A stretch of 64,000 nt of DNA. Source: Smittia aterrima (taxonomy: Eukaryota; Arthropoda; Insecta; Diptera; Chironomidae). Positions 49,131-56,826 of this stretch are shown here, one piece after another. The position numbers and the translations under genes were made by a program. Location of the stretch: contig CP093830.1 in the NCBI GenBank assembly GCA_033063855.1, positions 19,468,854 through 19,532,853 on the forward strand. Reading direction: 5' to 3'. The notes under the pieces were generated by a model, which was not told the origin of the DNA, searched no databases, and saw nothing but the letters and a program-made list of their open reading frames with translations. The first letter of the stretch is position 1. Each line of letters opens with the position of its first letter.

Positions 49131-51048
49131 ATGAGCGAACATAAAGATTCTGTCGAGAACGGTGTCAATTCTTGGTATTTAGTAAAACATCACAACTCCG
49201 AACAAAAATCTGTAGATGATCCACCATCACAAGCACCAAATGTTCATCTTGTGAGGGCAAGAACGAAATCAATACGAATTAATTGGACATCAATTACCAG
49301 CGCTAGATGCTACATTATCGAAGTGTGGAAACCAGAAGATACGAAACCAATTGTACCATTTCGAACAGTAACAACTCAAGGACAAACGAAATTCATCTAT
49401 CAAACAGTACCAGGAACAGCAGCAGCTTCGGTTAGCGGCGATAAGAAGCCCATGATCATTCTCCAACAGCCGAAGAAAACTTTCCAAGTTGCTAATGCGA
49501 CACCTGCAATACGTGGCCAATCAGTTTTCAATGTGATGCCGTCAGGAGGTGTAGGCACAGTAGGCCAACCTCTTGAAGTTATGCATAAAGCTGTTGTCTC
49601 AAGCGCTGGAACAATTCAAGTTCAGCGTCCCACCTTCGCTAGAAATGTCATTAAGCTAATGCCGGGAACGATTCTAAGTGGCAACCAAATTATTATGAAA
49701 CCAGCAACTACTCAATCACAACAGATCATCGTTGGGCAGACAATTCAACCTGATGTTGCCTCTTCAAGTGGTGGACAACAAATTAAACTCAATACAGTTT
49801 CAACAGCGCAGAGAATCAGGATGCCATCTGGAATGCAAAAAAAGCTAAAAGCAATTGATATAAATAAGGTGACCTACAAAGGCACTGTGAGGGCAAGAAC
49901 GCCTCAAAAGATCATTACAATGATGCCATCGGGAAGTGTCGTTCAGACTTCAACCACAACAACCACTTCACAACCTCAGACAAGAATTGACGAAGGTCAA
50001 CAGCTGATGGATCAAGATGATGACATTGAAAGCCAGATTAGCACTGTAAAGATTGAAAAGCAATCTGATGAAAATGGCGAGGCTAATGAAGTTTTAACAG
50101 CTGTTGAAAACCTTATGTTTATGCAGAGGTGAGCTATTATATGGAATTATCTGAAATCTCATTTTATAACTTTCCAATATTTCAGTAATGGACAAAATCA
50201 TCTCAATGCGTCTGAGTCCGCCGACGTTCAAATTTTAACAAACAAACGCAAAGTCGACAATCTTGTAACGTCTCTAAGTGACGCTAATGGAAAGACAAAG
50301 GATGTGACTGATGATGCTGGCAAGTGGATGTTTGTAGGACCAACTACAGAACTAACTTATAATGTAACAAACTATGTAGATTATCAGTGGGAGACATCAA
50401 CTGATAACTTGACTAGTGACAAATTACCTGATATTAGTATGCTCGAGAAAATTCCACTTGAGCAAGGGCGAGCATATCGCTTCAGAATAGCGGGAGTCAA
50501 CGCTTGTGGAGTCGGAAAATTTAGCGAAGTAAGAAGATTTTGAAAAGAAAATTTGAATGAAATTTTAATTTTGCTATTTCTCTTTAGTTTTCGTGCAAAA
50601 CATGTCTTCCTGGCTTCCCGGGCCCTCCATCTGGAGTTAAAATCTTCAAATGCGGAGCTCATCTGTCATGGGAGCCACCAAGTCAGAGTCTCGGAGAAAT
50701 CAAAGAATATTCTGTATATTTAGCAGTAAAGGACAACAACCCAACAAAACCGAATCAACTCGCTTTTACTCGAGTCTATGTTGGAAAGGATAATCAATGC
50801 AATGTAGCTAAGGATATTATCAAAACGGCTCATGTTGATATGACTTCAAAGCCAGCCATTATCTTCAGAATCTCTTGTCGAAATGAAAAAGGTTACGGTC
50901 TAGCACATCAAGTTAAATGGCTTCTAGGTAAAATATTTTCTTAAACACTTAAGCGATAAACTAAAATTATTTTCTTTGAACAGATCCATCAACAAATAAA
51001 CTCGCACCAGCACCCGCTGGAACCGCAATCAAACGAACGACACGGTGA
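49131..51048 (+). CDS. HCF-like protein lacking the Kelch propeller (host cell factor C-terminal half)
   Basis: Exons 49131-50128, 50186-50528, 50588-50927 and 50984-51048 join in phase to 581 residues. The ATG at 49131 is the first in frame. The sequence enters the HCF family at NSWYL ... VHLVRARTKSIRINW, the fibronectin-III strand that normally follows the Kelch propeller. A Gln/Thr/Val-rich middle follows (KLMPGTIL, IITMMPSG) and an acidic stretch (DQDDDIES). The HCF C-terminal FN3 pair then appears: GKWMFVG, AYRFRIAGVNACGVGKFSE, KTCLPGFPGPP, GAHLSWEPP, PAIIFRISCRNEKGYG. No Kelch exons lie upstream on this strand. A one-base deletion relative to copy A truncates the basic tail to KRTTR. 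Family role: chromatin scaffold linking transcription factors and histone modifiers. Without Kelch repeats it could not bind HBM-motif partners. No taspase-type QxDG site was seen. Confidence 0.8.
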
Positions 51049-52300
51049 CACAGCAACAACAGCAAAAACGTTTCCGGCCGCAGTAAGCGAAATATAAAAA
51101 CATCACGACAAGCATAAAATTCTGACTAAAGCATTAAACTGTAAGAACATTTAAACTTAATTTCTTTAGAACATTTCTTTATTATATTTTTTTATTAACA
51201 TTATGATAAGTTATGATTTATTCGATCAATAGCTTGTCACTTTCAATCGGCTGATGTTGTGAAAATGGTTTGTGAATTTATTTAATTTGCTGAGTTATTT
51301 TGAAAAGATAACAAAGGCCATTGATCAACATATTTCGGTTTGTTGAGTTCTTCATGAAAAATCCGTTTCTTCTTATAACGATAGCTAATACGACTGTGAT
51401 ATGACTAAGTAAAAAAAATATTTTATGCTTCAAACATTGTTGAAAGATTTTTCATGTAAATAAATGAAACAGAACATTTGAAAAATTAAAGAGAAAGACT
51501 ATTCAACTATTAATTCAAAACGTGCCAATCCTTTCAAATTCTGTCGATCGTGTTGAATGTTTTTGGCCCACGCTTTGCACAAAATCTTTACAGGAACTCC
51601 AGCTAATGAAATGTTGAAGTTAGAATTTAAATTTCGAATTAAAATTGACTTACGTTTAACAGAATTAAACTTCACGACGACGAAAGGTTGTTTGTAGTCA
51701 GGTTGATTGTTGAAAGGAAAATGACGTTCGTGGAATCCTTGCTCCGAATTTAGAGCGTTGAAAGCAATTTCTCTTCCGAGATTTTCTTTATCAATATCTC
51801 GATCGCCTTCACAAGAAACCCAAACGACTTTCAAGTCATTGCTTGACTTGATGTGATTTTTCAGTGACTCCGGCATCGCTTCAGGTAATTCGTCTAAGCT
51901 TTTGTAGAACTCAGGATGCCAATTCATGATTTTACTGAGTTTGAGGAAGATGCATGGCTTTCCAACATCAAAACCAAAGTGTTCTTTGCCACATGAATCA
52001 AAATATTCATCATCGTCAACATCCGTTGAGTCTGAAACGAAATTTCTCAGCGATCGAAGCATTAAAAATATTTTTGAACCTTTTAAAAATCTTCTCATTT
52101 GTTTCGTCCAATATTCTGGAGCTTCTCTACGAAAATGAATTCTACGTCGTCCATCAGAAGTCATGCGAGGAGCTGGAGATGTGGTGAGACCAGGATTGTT
52201 TCCAATGATGTCTGTGTACTTCGGTTTGTCAGCTGACAGATTCAAAGAGAAGATGTATCAGCAAAATACTAATAAAGCTGCCAGCACAAGATAGAAAACA
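50556..52300. repeat. Duplicated segment, copy B
   Basis: Partner of 47366-48919. This copy contains the full third and fourth exons of the HCF-like gene and the complete ectodomain exon of the beta-like gene in tail-to-tail order. Near-identity of the beta-gene exon between copies suggests a recent event. Gains and losses between the copies are in the entry for copy A and in the findings. Confidence 0.9.
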
Positions 52301-52514
52301 ATGTAGAAGAAAATAATTTTCGCTGCAAATTAAATTTTCAGAAGAATTTGATTAATAAATGAACAAGGAAGACTTTACCCCAACCAATTGCAGTTCGTCG
52401 AAAGAAAGTTTTCTCTTCTGAATCCCAAATAACTTTCAACGGACTCTTCTTCTTCGGAGCATTAAAGAAACCGTTAAAATTACTGTTAGCTGTCATAACT
52501 CCTCTGTTATTCAT
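51499..52514 (-). pseudogene. Na,K-ATPase beta subunit-like (nervana type) with in-frame TGA, copy B
   Basis: Two exons: 52379-52514 (cytoplasmic N-terminus, MNNRGVMTANSNF ... RRTAIGW) and 51499-52322. They join in phase to 320 codons, a normal beta-subunit length. The membrane span begins AKIIFFYIVFYLVLAALLVFC, shown here in part: AKIIFFYIVFYLVL. It is then interrupted by TGA at 52260-52258. After it the frame stays open through LSADKPKY, IGNNPGL, GKPCIFLKLSKI, VVWVSCEGD, CKAWAKNI and FELIVE. The first ATG after the TGA is at 52164-52162, beyond the membrane span. The family protein stabilises and delivers the Na,K-ATPase alpha subunit. It is either a pseudogene with one nonsense codon or a readthrough gene. 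The same TGA is in copy A. 3' ends converge with the HCF-like gene. Confidence 0.7.
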
Positions 52515-52732
52515 GACTTGGACGACAATGAAAAAAATACAATTCAAATCCGAAGTGAAAATTAAAGTTCTTCAACCTAAAAGATATTTTGAAGCAAAGG
52601 ACACTTGACTTATTTTTCCTGAAATAAAATTCAAAGTGAAATACCAAAATATTTTGTTTTAAATATTTTTATTGTCAAATTTCATTTTTTGTAACAATAA
52701 TTTTAAGGGAACTTTCAGTTCGTGCGATCGTT

Positions 52733-53900
52733 TTAAACTTCATCTTCATATTCGAGCTCAACTTCATCTGCGTCGTCAATAAGGAAAAAAACAATTTGTT
52801 CTTCCGGTGAAAGAATGCTCTTCTGCCAGCGAATGACTTCAGTAAGCTTTTCTGGATTGTTAATCAACTCGTCGCTGATGAAAATATCTGCGTATATAAC
52901 TTTAAGAGCTTTGAATGCTTCTGACTTCAAATCGTCAAACATGTAAGAAGAACTAAAGTGGTAAACTTCAAGAGCATTTGCTTTGTTAAGATTATTTTTG
53001 AGAAATTTCAAGCAACAGGACATTAAACTTTAATCTTGTAGCTTCTGGCCATCTTAAACACTGCCATCGCATTTTTGGGACTTGGATCTTCTTTGAGATA
53101 GCAAAACTTGAGGAATTCTCTGACGATGTTCGATGAATAAGGAATATCCGAGCCACTTTCAATGTCCGTGACAAGCTCTGAACTAATTGAAGAAAGATGC
53201 ATTCGGTGTACTTTGAATTCAACACTTTGTTCGATACCTTGAGCCTTAACAACACGATCAGAAGAAAGACCAGTATGCCAAGCCTCTTTACTCCATTCAT
53301 CCTTCTCATCAACATTCTCTAATGGAAAGCAATTACCTTCGATTGCTCTCATCATATCATAGACGGTATTAGCGACTTGATTTGGATTTAAATTTCCTTC
53401 TCCGTTGACATAGAAACATTCGAATAACGAATTTATGTGCAAGTTCCATCGAAAATCGACCCAGATCAAATGATTTTTCAAGATCGGATAAAAGAGCTTG
53501 TAGCTCAAAGTTTCGATCTGATTGCTTTGGAAAGAAATTACTCTAAGCTTATCAACTTCTGTAAAGAGTTCGTTAGGAAGCGATGACAACAAATTTTTGT
53601 TAAGTTTCAAATGCGTCAAGTTCGAGAGATCTTTCAAGTCGCGACGAGTAATTTCCTCCAATCCACAATCTTCAATGCTCAAGCAAGTGATACTTGGAAA
53701 GATTTTTGATAGTCCACGAGGAAGGAGATATTTTAATTTACACTTTTCGAAGAGAACTGCTTTGACTGTGTTGTCGTTCTCGTTCTTAAGATGAACTCCT
53801 TAGTGAGATCCTTTTTCAGGTAAAAACTTATCCTGAAAATTTTCGTCTCCCACACATTCTCGAAAATTCGATCTAATCAGGTTCTTCAAGATCGTTTCAA
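52733..53900 (-). pseudogene. Broken LRR-BTB protein gene
   Basis: Reading leftwards, a frame gives NDNTVKAVLFEKC, then leucine-rich repeats (ITCLSIEDCGLEEI, LTHLKLNKNLLSSLPNELF, LRVISFQSNQIETL, LIWVDFRWN). A BTB-like part follows (EFKVHRMHLSSISSEL, VREFLKFCYLKED, MARSYKIKV). It is closed by TAA at 53025-53023. The next frame (+1) continues without a break in the BTB/BACK-like sense: MSCCLKFLKNNL to EYEDEV, stop at 52733. Restoring one T would join them, so this looks like a single-base deletion. A second in-frame stop (TAA 53802-53800) lies before the first recognisable LRR, and no signal peptide or start was found. Similar LRR proteins are expanded in midges. It is probably decayed; a sequencing error could explain one defect but hardly both. 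Confidence 0.65.
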
Positions 53901-54331
53901 GATGCGTAGATAAAGAGATAAAGATAGAACATTTAGACAGATATTAAAGAAAGCTCTTCAAATTATTCGATAGAAGATGTCTGAAAATTAATTTAATTTT
54001 TGTTTCTTTATTTCCAATGAATTAAAGGAAATTTCATTTGAATAAAACTTCAACTGATCGAACAACTTTTTCAAAGAGATTCACAATTGACAGAGTCGTG
54101 CTGCCTATAAATATTGTCTTCCCGTTTTCAAATGCGGTAGTAATATTTTCGAATATAGAAAACTTTTCTAATAAGAGTTCGAGTGAAACAAAATCGAAAA
54201 AACGGAAGAATTTATTATTTCAAAAACATTTGCTTCAGTTCACTGTCAACATTCGATCAGCTAACACTCGTTCGTATTAACTGTTGGTTATTTTCATTAC
54301 AATTCTATTTTGTTTTTAGATAAAGTTCATC

Positions 54332-55546
54332 ATGGAAGGAAGCAAAACGCTGATCGCAAACAAGAAAAATGCAGCGGAAGAAATAAGAGCAGAAGTTTCA
54401 AGAAAAATTAAAATCGTTAAATTATCTGAGTTGGCAATGGATCCTTTAGAATATTTCTCGCGCTTTCTTGACATCCCGGAGATTATTTTTAATCATCTAA
54501 ACGGAAAAGATTTAATCAAGTCTTCAGAGGTCCATCCAAGTTATTACAATTTTATCGCATCATCGAAAGTTCTTATGAAGAGAATTAAAATTGTTTTTGA
54601 AGAGAAATGCGCGCTGCATCAGGAAGACTTCGATTTACTAAAAAATAGTGCGAGATTATATCAGAACATTCAAATCGGACGAGACTTCGATTCAGATGAT
54701 GAGCCAGAAGATGAAGATTTAAATCCTGAGTCATCGGTCAGAGATTGCAGTAGCTACGACTACATTTCAACTCCGCTTTTTGACTTTTTTCTTGGAAAGG
54801 CTCACGACTGGAAAACAGTTTCGCTGAACGATATTTATTTTAGAAAGAAAATAGATTTATGGAATTTTCTCTCATCATTCGAGTCATCAGTTGAAAATCT
54901 TTCTGTTATTTGCAAAAACAGAATATTTCTTTTAGAGGATCAGAATCTGTGCTATTGGCCAGATTTTTCACGTTATAAAGTTCTTAAGTTTCCTAGATTA
55001 AAAGAATTGAAATTACGAGTTGACAACATATCATGCTTGGGCGAAGCTTACGGCAGATTTTTGTTGAACGCTGTTACAATCGAAAAGTTTGAATTTATAA
55101 ATGCTGACGTTCTCTATAACAAAGGTGTTTTTAGACAACTTCTGGAAAACTCCACCAGACTCACAAGTCTTAGGATTAAATCAAGGAAGGATTGGAAAAT
55201 GTTTAATGAAGAATACTGGACAAGACTTCAATTTAATCTTAAGAGTTTGACGATAAATTTTAAAACAGGTCGTATCTTCAGCACTAAAGAGAACACTACA
55301 CTTCTGAAATTTCTTGAACTACAAAGCAATATCGAAGAGTTGCGGATGGAAGAACCCGTCGATCTAGAAGTCTTGTACGCATTTTTGAAGATGCCAAACT
55401 TAAAAAGACTTTGCCTCTTCGCATACATGAGAGAATTAGAAGTTTTCATCGATGTAAAGGAATTGGAAGTTTACAAAAGGAAGTTTATGAAAGTCGAGGA
55501 GAAAGAAATTGGTGTTAGAAAACTCTGGATTCTAAAGAAATTTTAA
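54332..55546 (+). CDS. F-box/LRR-type protein, lineage-specific family
   Basis: A single open frame of 404 residues with ATG at 54332. An acceptor-like TTTTTAG ends 12 bases upstream, so a 5' noncoding exon is possible. An F-box-like motif at about residues 47-90 (DIPEIIFNHLNGKDLIKSSE then HPSYYNF) is followed by an acidic insert (DSDDEPEDEDLNPE). Divergent leucine-rich segments run to the end (FPRLKELKLRVDNIS, LTSLRIKSRKDW, LKSLTINFKTGR, LRMEEPVDLEVLYAFLK). F-box proteins bring substrates to SCF ubiquitin ligases through Skp1. Single-exon F-box/LRR genes of this form are often expanded and fast-evolving in insects. It sits in the duplicated island next to the broken LRR-BTB gene. Poly(A) signal AATAAA at about 55567. 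Confidence 0.75.
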   Translation: MEGSKTLIANKKNAAEEIRAEVSRKIKIVKLSELAMDPLEYFSRFLDIPEIIFNHLNGKDLIKSSEVHPSYYNFIASSKVLMKRIKIVFEEKCALHQEDFDLLKNSARLYQNIQIGRDFDSDDEPEDEDLNPESSVRDCSSYDYISTPLFDFFLGKAHDWKTVSLNDIYFRKKIDLWNFLSSFESSVENLSVICKNRIFLLEDQNLCYWPDFSRYKVLKFPRLKELKLRVDNISCLGEAYGRFLLNAVTIEKFEFINADVLYNKGVFRQLLENSTRLTSLRIKSRKDWKMFNEEYWTRLQFNLKSLTINFKTGRIFSTKENTTLLKFLELQSNIEELRMEEPVDLEVLYAFLKMPNLKRLCLFAYMRELEVFIDVKELEVYKRKFMKVEEKEIGVRKLWILKKF

Positions 55547-55715
55547 ATGTCTTGTCAATAGTTTGAATAAAAATATTATTTAAATTTATGTAATTTCATT
55601 GAAAATTTTTCAATCTTTTCATAACGATTCGCTGCGATTTTGAAGTTTATGCAGTTCTTGGGTTTTATGAAATTAATTTCCCTTTGAAGATTCCTGATGA
55701 AGTGTTTCAGATAAA

Positions 55716-55889
55716 ATGATGTCTACTTCAACTTTGTTTAAAGAATATCAAATTAATATTTCAGGTAAAAATACGACTGAGTCGTTATTTACCTCAAAGG
55801 TTTATGAGAACGTCGCTGAAATGTTTTCTAACGATGTAAATCGAGAAAACTTTAAGATCGTTCAGATAAACATTTTTATTGAAATATAG
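55716..55889 (+). CDS. Possible small ORF, 57 residues
   Basis: ATG at 55716 to TAG at 55889, beginning MMSTSTLFKEYQINI. It has no recognised domain. It lies in the duplicated island between the F-box gene and the LRR-BTB 3' relic, and could be debris of a larger gene. Only its uninterrupted frame supports it. Confidence 0.2.
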   Translation: MMSTSTLFKEYQINISGKNTTESLFTSKVYENVAEMFSNDVNRENFKIVQINIFIEI

Positions 55890-56090
55890 TTAAAGTTCTT
55901 AAACCGCAAAGGTATTTTTAAAAAAAGACATGACTTAATTTTCCTGAAATAAAAATCAAAGTGAAATACCAAAATAATTCTGTTTTAAACTTTTTTATTG
56001 TCAAATTTCATTTTCTATAACAAAAAGTTTAAGGAAACTTTCAGTTTATACGATCGTTTTAAACTTCATCTTCTCATTCTCGCACATCTT
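55890..56090 (-). repeat. Relic copy of the LRR-BTB gene 3' end
   Basis: This stretch repeats about 52567-52758 with small differences. Shared blocks include CCTGAAATAAAA, AAGTGAAATACCAAAATA, TTTATTGTCAAATTTCATTTT and CGATCGTTTTAAACTTCATC. The last one contains the stop codon and last codons (DEV stop) of the broken LRR-BTB gene, read on the minus strand. The coding similarity ends after a few residues, so only the terminus and 3' UTR were duplicated or survive. Confidence 0.75.
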
Positions 56091-56826
56091 TGAAGTTGAA
56101 AGCAGACATAAATCTGAAGTTGATTGACGTGAATAAAAAACTCACACGATGCGTTTGGCTATTTTTGTTCTTTCTGTTGTTCTCGGCCGCAACGACTTCC
56201 GCACAAAAAACCTTTTTTTTCATCGCTACGGAAATCGTCTTGAAATTGAAATTTTCGAACCCTAGAAACCTCAAAGAAACGCATCGATGCATGCCGAGCA
56301 GAATTGTTTTCTTTTTTTTCATTACCGAATGCCATTCCCTCAACACCTGAGATCGATGCTGAAAACCTTTCGAATGTTTTTCTTGGACGTAAAATTTCTA
56401 AATTTCTTTATCAATGATTAGAAATAAATATTTTTGTCGAAATGAGAGAAAGAAAAACTGCTGAAAGATCTTTTTTGTCGAGCACTGCTGAAGCCGCCAA
56501 TTATCTTCTCAAGAAAGCATTTCTCTTTCTTTCGCTTGTTGTTCATAAGCCCAGCATTAAATAATTAGCAAAAGTTATGAAAGTATTCATCCCACTACAT
56601 TTTCTCGTGCCTTACGCTGCCATTGTTTTCGATTCTCTAGCTTAGCAATTTAGTTGCATCAAACCAGCGAACTAAACAAATCGCTGAATGTTTTACGTGC
56701 CTCGATTTAAAAGTTTTTGATTTTTTTTTCTTCTGAGAATCTCAAAAAGTTGAAGAATTAAAAATTTGCATAGAAGAAGTGTCTCGAGAATAACTTTGAA
56801 TTGAAGTTAATTAAAGACCAGAAAGA
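56091..56826. other. Intergenic region at the right edge of the unstable island
   Basis: No supportable gene. The two overlapping opposite-strand frames at 56074-56350 are reciprocal shadows without recognisable content. The right part presumably carries the promoter of the secreted-protein gene at 56827. Confidence 0.45.

Noticed and set aside
52243..52245. Translation start of the beta-like ectodomain right after the TGA
   Set aside because: The codon there is TTG, not ATG; the first in-frame ATG is at 52164-52162.
52233..52269. A 37-base GT...CAG stretch that could be a mini-intron removing the TGA of the beta-like gene
   Set aside because: Its length is not a multiple of three, so splicing would shift the frame and destroy the ectodomain; it is also below normal intron length.
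48242..52514. Complete transposable element driving the duplication
   Set aside because: No terminal repeats, transposase or reverse-transcriptase frame at either copy's edges; introns are retained, so it is not a retrocopy.
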